46,915 nt of DNA from Salinivirga sp035268865 (GTDB lineage: Bacteria > Bacteroidota > Bacteroidia > Bacteroidales > Salinivirgaceae), in contig NZ_DATFKB010000134.1 of the NCBI RefSeq assembly GCF_035268865.1, positions 1 through 46,915 of the forward strand. The letters are read 5' to 3'. The notes beneath the pieces are model-generated. The model was not told where the DNA came from. It worked only from the letters and a program-made list of their open reading frames with translations, and did no database searches. Numbering within the stretch: the stretch's first letter is position 1; each line of letters begins with the position of its first letter. Below, piece after piece: positions 33,135 to 41,044 of the stretch. The position numbers and the translations under genes were made by a program.

Positions 33135-33611
33135 ATGGCACAAATTGAAAAAGAGATAAAAGCAGGTATTGGTTTAGACCCTATTAAATTCGGAATGCTG
33201 AAAGCTGATGTGAAAAATCTGCTTGGCGAACCTGATGAGATCGACACCCATACTGAAACCGAAGATGAAGGCAACACTGAATCATGGCATTATGATGGTT
33301 TAGAATTATCTGTAAGTTTTGAGGAAATTGACGATATGAGGCTTTTCTCTATTGCAGTTTCCGGAGAAGATTATGAGTTTCAGGGAAAAAAACTTATTGG
33401 CCTTTCAAAACCAGATATGATTAATGAGCTGAAAGCTTTAAGTATAGATGACTTGCAATCTGAAGAGTGGGCAACAGAAGATCATACAAAGCAGGAATTG
33501 GTTTTTTCTGAAAATCATAGTATGAATTTTTGGTTGGAGGACGATGAATTGTCAGAAATTCAGTGGGGCCCCGTATTTGAAGACGAAGATACAATTGCCT
33601 GGCCGGAATAG
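33135..33611 (+). CDS. Cytosolic acidic protein of unknown function, BamE/SmpA-like repeat
   Basis: I cannot name this 158-residue acidic protein. It has no signal peptide or membrane segment. The opening contains G-M-L-K-A-D-V-K-N-L-L-G-E-P, which resembles the helix-turn of SmpA/BamE-like and PepSY-like small domains, and a second, looser copy (GLSKPDMINELKAL, about residues 96-109) follows a strand-rich stretch. This suggests two tandem alpha-beta units. Similar small proteins in bacteria include immunity proteins, but no toxin gene is adjacent. It is a single gene with its own -7 box, converging on the exonuclease gene. Confidence 0.6.
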   Translation: MAQIEKEIKAGIGLDPIKFGMLKADVKNLLGEPDEIDTHTETEDEGNTESWHYDGLELSVSFEEIDDMRLFSIAVSGEDYEFQGKKLIGLSKPDMINELKALSIDDLQSEEWATEDHTKQELVFSENHSMNFWLEDDELSEIQWGPVFEDEDTIAWPE

Positions 33612-33662
33612 TATACATAGGTCAACACAACCAAAAGGCCTGTTGCTGCATGCTAAATGGTT

Positions 33663-35039
33663 TTATGAAGCATTAAAATATATGAGTTGCTCATAGCGCT
33701 TGCGATTAATAAAACTTCGCAATATACTACGCACATCTTTGTTGTCGTCATAGGGCTTAATTACATTATGTAAATCTTCAATGCTGCCCGTGAGGTTTTT
33801 TTCTGCGAAGCCAAAACCTTTGTAGACACCATGCTCTATTTTAACTACAGCCTTTTCGGCAGCACTCCGGCCTTTGTCAATCAGAAAATATGAGTTGTTT
33901 GGAATGCTGGTTTGCTCTATCAATGATTCCATCCGGCGGTTATAATCTGCTGGTGATTCCATACCAATACAGGCTCCGTGACACAATCCGATTTGCTGAT
34001 GAAAACAGCCTGAGTCTGATTTGTATACCCCGCACAACTTTTGACATAGCTCGTAATGCTCAATTTGTTTATGCAGATACTTTTCACCTTCTTTTTTATT
34101 GTTGAATAGTACGATTGCATCTCCACTTTTAGCACTGTTTCTTTTGAGTGTAAGGTTTATGTATCCGGCTTCATCGGTAAAAGTGAATAAACCCCAGGTA
34201 AAAACAGAGCGACGTAATAAGCGGTTGTAGTGGGGCATGTGATGTTTTACTTCCGCTGCTTCATATAGCAGAGCAATAAGTTCACTACCTGTAACTTCAT
34301 AATCGATTTTAGCAATGCGCGATTTCATCTCTATGGCGCGTACCGATCGTTTGTTGGAAAAATGTGAGTAAATGCGTTTTTTTATATTAACACTTTTGCC
34401 AATATAAATAGGCAGATCCTGGTCATCGAGAAAATAATATACTCCTGCGCATTCGGGCAGTTTTTTCAATGTTTGTTTGTCAAGGTTGGCATTAATGCCT
34501 TTTAAAACTTCAGATAATTCTACATCTGCAAGGTCATCACCATCGTGTTTGTCGAGTAGCTGTTTGAACAGTTCCACTGTTGCCAATGCATCGCCGGCAG
34601 CCCTGTGGCGGTTTTTTATTTGTAATCCCAGGTGTTCTGCGAGTATTCCAAGGCTGTAGGAGGGGAGACCAGGCATGAGTTTCCTGCTTAGTTTAACCGT
34701 ACAGAGGTATTCGCGCTGGTATTCGTAACCGAGGGCTTTAAATTCATGTTGTATGAAATTGTAATCAAAAGCTGCATTGTGTGCTACAAAAACGCAATCC
34801 CTTGTAATTTCTACAACTCTTTTGGCTATTTCATAAAAGCGTGGCGCATCAGCTACCATATCATTTGTAATTCCTGTGAGTTGCTGAATTTGTTGTGGAA
34901 TATGTCGCTCGGGGTTCACCAGCGTGGTGAGCTCATCGACTATTTCATTGCCGTTAAATTTATATATGGCAATTTCAGTTATTTTCTCTCTCCGGGCATT
35001 GCCTCCGGTTGTTTCGATATCGGTTATAACGTAGTTCAT
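33663..35039 (-). CDS. DEDDh exonuclease fused to GIY-YIG nuclease domain
   Basis: A 458-residue fusion. Residues 1-165 are a DnaQ/PolC epsilon-like 3'-5' exonuclease with all four acidic motifs and the histidine: D7-x-E9 in ITDIETTGG, D in AHNAAFDYNF and H-x4-D in HRAAGDALAT. Residues about 200-280 are a UvrC/Cho-type GIY-YIG domain (GVYYFLD, IYIGKSVNIKKRI). The rest resembles UvrC, with a Cys-rich patch C-x3-C-x8-C-x6-C (CQKLCGVY, GLCHGAC) that may hold a metal cluster. The family is known in Bacteroidota and is expected to act in nucleic acid repair. I start at the ATG at 35039 because the exonuclease motif begins directly there; the ORF to 35069 adds ten unlikely residues. uvrA lies 1.9 kb away but is in a separate unit. 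Confidence 0.85.
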   Translation of the reverse strand: MNYVITDIETTGGNARREKITEIAIYKFNGNEIVDELTTLVNPERHIPQQIQQLTGITNDMVADAPRFYEIAKRVVEITRDCVFVAHNAAFDYNFIQHEFKALGYEYQREYLCTVKLSRKLMPGLPSYSLGILAEHLGLQIKNRHRAAGDALATVELFKQLLDKHDGDDLADVELSEVLKGINANLDKQTLKKLPECAGVYYFLDDQDLPIYIGKSVNIKKRIYSHFSNKRSVRAIEMKSRIAKIDYEVTGSELIALLYEAAEVKHHMPHYNRLLRRSVFTWGLFTFTDEAGYINLTLKRNSAKSGDAIVLFNNKKEGEKYLHKQIEHYELCQKLCGVYKSDSGCFHQQIGLCHGACIGMESPADYNRRMESLIEQTSIPNNSYFLIDKGRSAAEKAVVKIEHGVYKGFGFAEKNLTGSIEDLHNVIKPYDDNKDVRSILRSFINRKRYEQLIYFNAS

Positions 35040-35116
35040 GAAAATATTAATCGCAGTAAATTGCAACAAAAATTGTGCATTATTGTATGCATATTTAGTT
35101 TTAAATTGTCAGATAA

Positions 35117-35124
35117 TATATTTG
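35117..35124 (+). promoter_or_regulatory. Bacteroidota -7 box of the DUF2147 gene
   Basis: TATATTTG, exact consensus, 35 bases before the chosen start at 35160. Confidence 0.48.
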
Positions 35125-35159
35125 AATGTAATCTGAAAATAATGCATAAATGTTTTAGT

Positions 35160-35582
35160 ATGAAGAAACGTTTTTTAATAATTTTATTTGTATCAATGAC
35201 CGGTTTTTTAGCAGCTCAGCCTGTAACCGGTGTATGGAAAACCATTGATCATGAAACCGGGAAAGCCAAGTCTATCGTTGAAATATATAAAGAGGGTACT
35301 AAGGTATATGGTAAAATTGTGAAAGTACTCAACAAGGAGAACCCTGAAGCGTTGCGTTGCGACGATTGTCCGGAGCCATGGGCAGAAAAGCCAATTCTGG
35401 GCTTACAAATTATTCGGGGCCTAGAGAAAGATGATGACGGATGGTATGCAGACGATGCTATAATTGATCCGGGGCGCAATAAAGTCTATGATTGTCGCAT
35501 ATGGCGGGAAGGAGATATTCTTAAAGTAAGAGGATATATTGGTTGGTTTTATGCCACTCAGGAATGGCATGCTGTTGAATAA
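35160..35582 (+). CDS. Secreted DUF2147 protein
   Basis: A 140-residue protein. Residues 1-20 are a signal peptide (KKRFLIILF... ending in LAAQ). The mature part is a DUF2147 domain: VTGVWKTIDHETGKAKSIVE followed by G-K-I-V-K-V-L-N, a C-D-D-C pair, GLQIIRGLEKD and a late W-R-E-G-D-I-L-K-V-R-G-Y-I-G segment. The domain has a lipocalin-like barrel and its ligand is unknown. The frame is open from 34746 over the opposite-strand exonuclease, but the signal peptide and the box at 35117-35124 fix the start at the ATG at 35160. A shared terminator lies just downstream at 35584-35615. Confidence 0.85.
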   Translation: MKKRFLIILFVSMTGFLAAQPVTGVWKTIDHETGKAKSIVEIYKEGTKVYGKIVKVLNKENPEALRCDDCPEPWAEKPILGLQIIRGLEKDDDGWYADDAIIDPGRNKVYDCRIWREGDILKVRGYIGWFYATQEWHAVE

Positions 35583-35583
35583 A

Positions 35584-35615
35584 AAAGAGGCTTCATGTTA
35601 ACATGAAACCTCTTT
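35584..35615. terminator. Bidirectional terminator after the DUF2147 and small-protein genes
   Basis: AAAGAGG (35584-35590) pairs with CCTCTTT (35609-35615), and TTCATGTT with AACATGAA between them continues the stem. The A run before it supplies a U tract for leftward transcripts; the rightward T tract is weaker. Confidence 0.82.
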
Positions 35616-35635
35616 GAAATGCTTTTTTGTCTGAA

Positions 35636-35821
35636 TTAATTCAGAAATAATTTCAAATCTCCCAGCATACTGGTTTTCTCATTTCTGGTACATCTTACAT
35701 AAGCCATGATATTGCTTACCAGATGGGGAGAGGCAGTTCTTAGATTTCTCTTTCCCAGGAGTTCATTAAAGTGCTCCGGGTCACTATTTGGCGTAAATGA
35801 TTTTTCCATAGGCATTTTCAT
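35636..35821 (-). CDS. 61-residue protein downstream of the sigma factor gene
   Basis: I do not recognise a named family. The protein has no membrane segment or signal peptide. It lies 67 bases downstream of the sigma factor gene on the same strand and ends 20 bases before a strong terminator, so it looks like the second gene of that unit. The segment SPHLVSNIMAYV recalls the proline-plus-VM motif seen in the short N-terminal parts of some Bacteroidota anti-sigma-type proteins, but the resemblance is weak. It may start at Met1 (35821) or Met4 (35812). It might be a non-coding frame, yet the position and the terminator make a real gene likely. Confidence 0.55.
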   Translation of the reverse strand: MKMPMEKSFTPNSDPEHFNELLGKRNLRTASPHLVSNIMAYVRCTRNEKTSMLGDLKLFLN

Positions 35822-35888
35822 ATCAGTTTAATGTTCTGATACAAAAACGCAGCCTTTTATAAAATATTTTATTTTCTGTAAAAAAATA

Positions 35889-36479
35889 TCAGGAGAGGGA
35901 AAATGCATGTTCCTGATCCAAAATCATTTTTCGCATATTAATCAGTGCGTATCGCATTCGACCTAATGCAGTATTGATTGAAACATTGGTGTGCTGCGAG
36001 ATCTCTTTAAAGCTCATGCCCATGTAATGGCGCATTACTACCACTTGTCTTTGCTCAAATGGTAATTGTTCCACAAGTTCTCTTACGTTTCCGTGAACCT
36101 GCTTTTTTGCCAACTCTTCTTCTATTGTAAGATCGGCAAATTTTGTGGAATTCAAGAGATCTACCTCACCGTCATCGTTTGATACTGTGCGCAGATTCTT
36201 TTCTTTACGAAAATGATCGATTACAAGATTATGTCCTATTCTTAAAACCCAGCTTACAAAGCGTCCCTCATCTTTGTATTTTTTCTGGCGTAGTGAATTG
36301 ATCACTTTAACAAAAGTGTCCTGGAAAATATCTTCTGCCAACTCTTCGTTTTTGACGAGCAAAAGAATATAAGTAAAAACGCGGTCTTTGTGCCTGTTGA
36401 TTAGTACCTCAATGCTGGAATCTTTTCCATCAATGAATTCTTGTACGAGGTCGAAATCACTCTTTTGTTCGGCTCTCAT
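35889..36479 (-). CDS. Sigma-70 family (ECF-like) RNA polymerase sigma factor
   Basis: A 196-residue sigma factor. Region 2 (about residues 10-85) has the core-binding and -10 recognition helices, with VFTYILLLVKNEELAEDIFQDTF and WVLRIGHNLVIDHFRK. Region 4 (about 130-185) has a helix-turn-helix, LPFEQRQVVVMRHYMGMSF-KEISQHTNVSI, which would recognise the -35 element. The spacer is short, as in ECF factors. No obvious membrane anti-sigma gene follows; only the 61-residue protein does. The upstream promoter at 36550-36580 is a full match to the housekeeping consensus, with a leader of about 60 bases. The regulon is unknown. Confidence 0.9.
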   Translation of the reverse strand: MRAEQKSDFDLVQEFIDGKDSSIEVLINRHKDRVFTYILLLVKNEELAEDIFQDTFVKVINSLRQKKYKDEGRFVSWVLRIGHNLVIDHFRKEKNLRTVSNDDGEVDLLNSTKFADLTIEEELAKKQVHGNVRELVEQLPFEQRQVVVMRHYMGMSFKEISQHTNVSINTALGRMRYALINMRKMILDQEHAFSLS

Positions 36480-36549
36480 AAGCTTACCTTTTTGATTAGT
36501 CAGAGTAGATTTCTTTCTATAGGCATTAATTTTTTAGAGGTTATGGTTA

Positions 36550-36580
36550 CAAAAATAGTTATCGTATGATAAAAACCAAA
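36550..36580 (-). promoter_or_regulatory. Full-consensus Bacteroidota promoter of the sigma factor gene
   Basis: On the minus strand TTTG (36580-36577) is followed by 19 bases and TATTTTTG (36557-36550), matching TTTG-N19-TAnnTTTG at every fixed position. Confidence 0.72.
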
Positions 36581-36763
36581 TTTTATATTGTTTTTACGCT
36601 TATATCAAGCAAAAAGTTGGCCATTTTATCAATGAAATTTCACTTTTAGTGTAAAAATAGCATCCTTTCAAGTACTTTTAATGTGTTTTCGTGAAAATTT
36701 ATCTTAATAAAAGTATATGTAAAAAGCCTATTTATTAATACGGGCATTAAAATTGCGTTTGGC

Positions 36764-36771
36764 TAATTTTG
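36764..36771 (+). promoter_or_regulatory. Possible -7 box for uvrA
   Basis: TAATTTTG fits TAnnTTTG, but lacks a clear TTG at the usual upstream distance and would make a leader of about 125 bases. Confidence 0.32.
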
Positions 36772-36806
36772 CATTTAGTCGACAATTTCTTTTATAAAGA
36801 ACAAAT

Positions 36807-36874
36807 CGGACGTATTTTTGTCCGTCGAAATCTTTTCGGCGGAAATGGAAGAGTGGAAATCGTATAACTTCCAC
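36807..36874 (+). promoter_or_regulatory. Structured leader of uvrA with overlapping hairpins
   Basis: Hairpin 1: CGGAC 36807-36811 with GTCCG 36820-36824. Hairpin 2: CCGTCGAAA 36822-36830 with TTTCGGCGG 36834-36842, sharing 36822-36824 with hairpin 1 so both cannot form. Hairpin 3: GTGGAA 36853-36858 with TTCCAC 36869-36874. No known riboswitch class is recognised. Confidence 0.4.
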
Positions 36875-36903
36875 ATTTTCAAAAAAAAGAATAGATTTTA
36901 TAC

Positions 36904-39687
36904 ATGAAAAAAGCACAAAATAGTTATATCGATATAGCCAATGCACGTGTGCATAACCTAAAAGGCATTAGTGTAAAAATACCTCGAGACCAGTTTATTG
37001 TCATAACAGGCGTATCTGGTTCAGGTAAATCAAGTTTAGCATTTGATACGCTTTATGCAGAGGGCCAGCGCCGGTATGTGGAAAGTTTATCTTCGTATGC
37101 ACGGCAGTTTATGGGCCGCATTAATAAACCCGAGGTAGACTATATTCGCGGTATACCCCCGGCAATAGCCATTGAACAAAAGGTCAATACGCGTAATCCA
37201 AGGTCTACAGTAGGTACATCAACAGAAATTTATGAGTATCTGAGATTATTGTTTGCCCGAATTGGAAAAACCTACTCACCCGTTTCGGGTAAAGAGGTAA
37301 AAAAAGACAGCGTAACTGATGTAATTGATTTTTTGATCAATACAGCGCAGGATGAAAAAGCTATGATTCTAGCTCCCTTGAAATTTGAGGATGATACACT
37401 TGAGCGCCTTAAGATGCGTGGATACAGTCGTATTATATGCTCCAATGATGTTTTGCGATTGACTGATATTGAGGATGTTGAGGCTTTAAAAAAGTGTGAC
37501 GATGTTTATCTTGTGCTGGACCGTGTGGTAGCTAAAGCTGATGAGGACAACATCAGTCGCATGTCAGATTCTGTAGAAAGTGCTTTTTTTGAGGGCCATG
37601 GTTCATGCACAATAATGCTAATGGAGCAGGATGGTGAAAAGCATAACTTTTCAAACCGTTTCGAGCTGGACGGGATTACTTTCCAGGAGCCCAATGAGCA
37701 TTTCTTTAGTTTCAACAGCCCGCTTGGAGCATGTCGCCGGTGCGATGGTTACGGTCAAACCATAGGTATTGATCCAGATTTGGTGGTGCCCGATAAAAGT
37801 TTATCTGTTTATGATGATGCCATAGCCTGTTGGAAGGGAGAAAAGATGGGAGAGTGGAAAGAGCAGTTGGTACAGAATGCTCATCTTTTTGATTTTCCAA
37901 TACATAGACCGTATTACGAGTTGAATGATGAGCAGAAAGTGCTTTTATGGGAAGGAAACCAGTATTTTGCCGGACTCAATCGCTTTTTTGGGTATCTGGA
38001 ACAAAAAGCTTATAAAATTCAATACAGGGTAATGCTCAGTCGCTACCGTGGTAAAACCACCTGCCCTGAGTGTAATGGCTCAAGATTGCGTAAAGATGCC
38101 GGTTATGTGAAAATTGCAGGTAAAAATATTCAGGAATTGGTGCAAATGCCTGTAGAGCAGTTGGACCGGTTTTTTAATAACCTGGAAATCAATGAATATG
38201 ACACCAAGGTAAGCTCCCGCATCTTGCAGGAGATTACGAGTCGTATAAATTTTTTGAATGACGTTGGGCTTGGTTATCTAAGCCTTAACAGGCAATCATC
38301 AACTTTATCCGGTGGTGAGTCGCAGCGCATCAACCTGGCCACCTCGTTGGGAAGCAGTTTGGTAGGATCGGTGTACATCCTGGATGAGCCCAGTATAGGC
38401 CTTCATCCGCGCGATACCCAAAACCTGATTGGGGTGCTTACCCGGTTAAAAAAACTTGGCAATACGGTTGTTGTGGTAGAGCATGAGGAAGAGTTTATGC
38501 ATCAGGCCGATCAGATAATCGACATTGGTCCGCGTGCAGGCACCCATGGTGGAGAAGTAGTTTTTCAGGGAGATGGAAAAGATTTACTCAAAAGCGATAA
38601 AAGCCTTACAGCTGAATATCTTACCGGAAAGCGATCCATAGCCGTTCCGCAAACAAGACGTTCAGGGCGAAATTATTTAAAAATAGAGGGGGCGCGGCAT
38701 CACAACCTTAAAAATATTGATGTTCAGATACAGTTGCAAGCTTTAACTGTGATAACAGGCGTAAGCGGAAGTGGAAAATCATCGCTCATTCGAAATATCC
38801 TGTATCCGGCATTGCAGCGACAATACCAGGGTTATAGCAATGAAAAAGGAGATTACAGGCAATTGAGCGGCGATTTCCATTTGCATAAAGGTGTGGAGTT
38901 TGTCGACCAAAACCCCATAGGTAAATCATCACGAAGTAACCCGGTAACTTATCTTAAAGCTTACGATGAAATACGCAGCCTTTTTGCTGCGCAGCAACTG
39001 GCAAAGCAACAAAATTTTAAGCCGGCACATTTTTCTTTTAACGTTGATGGAGGGCGCTGCGATGAGTGCCAGGGTGAAGGCATTATAAAAGTTGAAATGC
39101 AGTTTATGGCCGACGTGGAGCTGGTTTGTGAATCGTGCAAGGGCAGACGTTTTAAAGATGAGGTGCTTGAGGTTCAATACAAAGAGAAATCCATTTTCGA
39201 TGTGCTTGAAATGACTATTGATGAGGCTATTACATTTTTTAGTCAGGAGAAGAAAGGCGCTGCAGTTAAAATAGCTAAAAAATTGCAACCTCTTCAGGAT
39301 GTAGGGCTTGGGTATGTGAAACTCGGACAATCCTCAAGCACACTTTCCGGAGGTGAGAGCCAAAGGGTGAAACTCGCTTCATTTCTTGCAAAAGATCAAA
39401 CGGCTGATTCATTGGTTTTTATTTTCGACGAGCCTACAACAGGCCTGCATTTTCACGACATAAGCAAATTACTTGATGCTTTTAATGCACTGATTGAAAA
39501 TGGCCATTCGATAATCGTTATTGAACATAATCCGGAAATTATTAAATCTGCAGACTGGATAGTTGATCTTGGTCCAGAAGGTGGCGAAGGTGGCGGAGAA
39601 CTTGTATTTGAGGGTACACCCGAGGAGCTTGCAAATTGTAATAACTCTTACACTGCAAAATTTGTTCGCGACAAACTGAATGGCTAG
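36904..39687 (+). CDS. uvrA: Excinuclease ABC subunit UvrA
   Basis: A 927-residue ATPase that recognises bulky DNA damage with UvrB in nucleotide excision repair. Both nucleotide-binding halves are complete: Walker A GVSGSGKSS at 36-44 and again near 619, ABC signatures TLSGGESQR near 469 and again near 816. The second zinc module is intact (C-D-E-C near 719 and C-E-S-C about 20 residues on). The first zinc module keeps its second pair, C-R-R-C at 276-279, but its usual first pair is replaced by RFELDGITF. A UvrB-interaction region is present between the first Walker A and that module, so it is not the short UvrA2 type. It stands alone behind a structured leader at 36807-36874, not in an operon with uvrB. 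Confidence 0.95.
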   Translation: MKKAQNSYIDIANARVHNLKGISVKIPRDQFIVITGVSGSGKSSLAFDTLYAEGQRRYVESLSSYARQFMGRINKPEVDYIRGIPPAIAIEQKVNTRNPRSTVGTSTEIYEYLRLLFARIGKTYSPVSGKEVKKDSVTDVIDFLINTAQDEKAMILAPLKFEDDTLERLKMRGYSRIICSNDVLRLTDIEDVEALKKCDDVYLVLDRVVAKADEDNISRMSDSVESAFFEGHGSCTIMLMEQDGEKHNFSNRFELDGITFQEPNEHFFSFNSPLGACRRCDGYGQTIGIDPDLVVPDKSLSVYDDAIACWKGEKMGEWKEQLVQNAHLFDFPIHRPYYELNDEQKVLLWEGNQYFAGLNRFFGYLEQKAYKIQYRVMLSRYRGKTTCPECNGSRLRKDAGYVKIAGKNIQELVQMPVEQLDRFFNNLEINEYDTKVSSRILQEITSRINFLNDVGLGYLSLNRQSSTLSGGESQRINLATSLGSSLVGSVYILDEPSIGLHPRDTQNLIGVLTRLKKLGNTVVVVEHEEEFMHQADQIIDIGPRAGTHGGEVVFQGDGKDLLKSDKSLTAEYLTGKRSIAVPQTRRSGRNYLKIEGARHHNLKNIDVQIQLQALTVITGVSGSGKSSLIRNILYPALQRQYQGYSNEKGDYRQLSGDFHLHKGVEFVDQNPIGKSSRSNPVTYLKAYDEIRSLFAAQQLAKQQNFKPAHFSFNVDGGRCDECQGEGIIKVEMQFMADVELVCESCKGRRFKDEVLEVQYKEKSIFDVLEMTIDEAITFFSQEKKGAAVKIAKKLQPLQDVGLGYVKLGQSSSTLSGGESQRVKLASFLAKDQTADSLVFIFDEPTTGLHFHDISKLLDAFNALIENGHSIIVIEHNPEIIKSADWIVDLGPEGGEGGGELVFEGTPEELANCNNSYTAKFVRDKLNG

Positions 39688-39735
39688 CCAATTCCTGTAA
39701 ATAGTGATTTAATACTCAAAAACAGGTAAAATTGG
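39688..39735. terminator. Possible bidirectional hairpin between uvrA and the metallophosphoesterase
   Basis: CCAATTCCTGT (39688-39698) can pair with ACAGG (39722-39726) and AATTGG (39730-39735) with a three-base bulge and a long loop. No strong T tract; low confidence. Confidence 0.35.
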
Positions 39736-39737
39736 CA

Positions 39738-40934
39738 CTACTTTGATTTTAATGTTATAAGTGTGATCTCAGGACGCATACCAATGCGACCGGGAAAACC
39801 AATTGTGCCGGCACCCACATTAACATAGAGGTACTTATCTTTATGCTGATATAATCCGCCCCATTTATCGTAGCGCAGTTTTACAGGGCTCCAGTTGAAA
39901 CTTTCTGAGCGAATGCCAAACTGAAATCCATGCGTATGACCTGCAAGGGTTAAAAATATTGGTGCTTCGTGGTTTTTTACTTCAGCATCCCAATGCGAAG
40001 GATCATGACTCAGTAAAAGCACAGGTTTATTTACGGTATCTGGTAAACTCTCATTTAAATCACCATATTGAGGAAAAGGCGGATGCCCCCAGTTTTCTAC
40101 ACCTGCAAGAATAATCGAGTCTCTTCTTCTTGTAAGGAAGGTATATTCATTTTTAAGCAGTTTCCAGTTGATATCATCAAAAAATGCTATAACATCTCTG
40201 AAATTTCGCTGTTTATCATTCGATGATTCCCATTTAACGTAATCGCCATAATCGTGATTGCCAAGTATGGCATAGGTACCGTCACTACTTTTAATTTTAT
40301 TCAGTATGGGTTGCCATCCATCTAATTCTGTGGCAAAATTATTTACAATATCTCCCGTGAAAAATACCACATCTACATCCAGCTCATTTATTCTGTCTAC
40401 CATTTTATTGAAACTGTGCTTAAATCGGTCAGATGTGCCCAAATGTAAATCAGAAATTTGGGCTATGCGATATCCATCAAACGATTGGGGAATATATTGT
40501 GATTCAATTGTTTGTTCGATGACACGGAATTGAAAGCGGATGACAAATATGCCAAACAGACTGATTATAAAAAATACCGCAGCTAAAGTTAAAGAGATGA
40601 TATGCGCCTTTCTTCGATTGAATAAATGCGCTATTTGCACCGGAAAAAGAATTAGTCTGAAAATAATGGCTATTAACCGCGGTATATAGAGAATAATCAT
40701 GATTGAGGTAGCAAGAAAAAACAGCGGATAGTTGTCCTCTTGCAAATAGCTGTATGATTCAGGAGAAGCAAGAAATAGCCACATCCAGAATGAAGAATAC
40801 AAAACACCTAAACCTAATGATATGCCCAACCATAACTTTTTGTTTTTTGTATGTCGCAGAAAAATCAGGAAGAAAATAATATCAATAAGAAAAATGAAAA
40901 TTGCTATAGAAAAAAGTCCGGCATATAATCGCAT
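39738..40934 (-). CDS. Membrane metallophosphoesterase (YkuE/YaeI-like)
   Basis: A 398-residue protein with an N-terminal membrane part of about four helices (4-26, 36-56, 70-97, 112-134) and a C-terminal calcineurin-like phosphoesterase domain from about residue 155. The metal motifs are complete: D162-x-H164, G-D195, G-N226-H227-D, a histidine in LLLSHDP and G-H-T-H-G. Related proteins include YkuE and the UDP-diacylglucosamine-pyrophosphatase-type and lipid-A-linked enzymes, so a lipid or nucleotide phosphate substrate is possible, but the exact one cannot be told. It is a single gene converging with uvrA and diverging from the TPR kinase at 41045. Confidence 0.85.
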   Translation of the reverse strand: MRLYAGLFSIAIFIFLIDIIFFLIFLRHTKNKKLWLGISLGLGVLYSSFWMWLFLASPESYSYLQEDNYPLFFLATSIMIILYIPRLIAIIFRLILFPVQIAHLFNRRKAHIISLTLAAVFFIISLFGIFVIRFQFRVIEQTIESQYIPQSFDGYRIAQISDLHLGTSDRFKHSFNKMVDRINELDVDVVFFTGDIVNNFATELDGWQPILNKIKSSDGTYAILGNHDYGDYVKWESSNDKQRNFRDVIAFFDDINWKLLKNEYTFLTRRRDSIILAGVENWGHPPFPQYGDLNESLPDTVNKPVLLLSHDPSHWDAEVKNHEAPIFLTLAGHTHGFQFGIRSESFNWSPVKLRYDKWGGLYQHKDKYLYVNVGAGTIGFPGRIGMRPEITLITLKSK

Positions 40935-40992
40935 GTGTTTGCTTGTTTGATTCGTTAAAACTAGGTTATTAAACAGTAGGAGTAAAAAAAAG

Positions 40993-41023
40993 TTTGGTTT
41001 ACTGATAATTTACGGTTATATTG
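40993..41023 (+). promoter_or_regulatory. Near-consensus promoter of the second TPR kinase
   Basis: TTTG at 40993-40996, a 20-base spacer, then TATATTG at 41017-41023, one base short of the TAnnTTTG form. The start codon is 21 bases downstream. Confidence 0.35.
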
Positions 41024-41044
41024 TGCGTTAACATTTCGTTAACT

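Larger units (their letters stand above)
36480..36903. other. 424-base divergent spacer between sigma factor and uvrA
   Basis: No credible gene was seen. It holds the sigma factor promoter (36550-36580), a possible uvrA -7 box (36764-36771) and a cluster of three hairpins before uvrA (36807-36874). The rest is AT-rich without other structure I can support. Confidence 0.6.

Noticed and set aside
32932..33141. Upstream extension of the secreted-protein frame on the minus strand
   Set aside because: The -7 box at 32961-32968 and the signal peptide from 32931 indicate the shorter protein.
33135..33611. Immunity protein of a toxin system
   Set aside because: No toxin-like gene is adjacent; only size and acidity suggested it.
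34746..35159. Upstream extension of the DUF2147 frame
   Set aside because: It overlaps the exonuclease gene on the other strand; the signal peptide and promoter box support the ATG at 35160.
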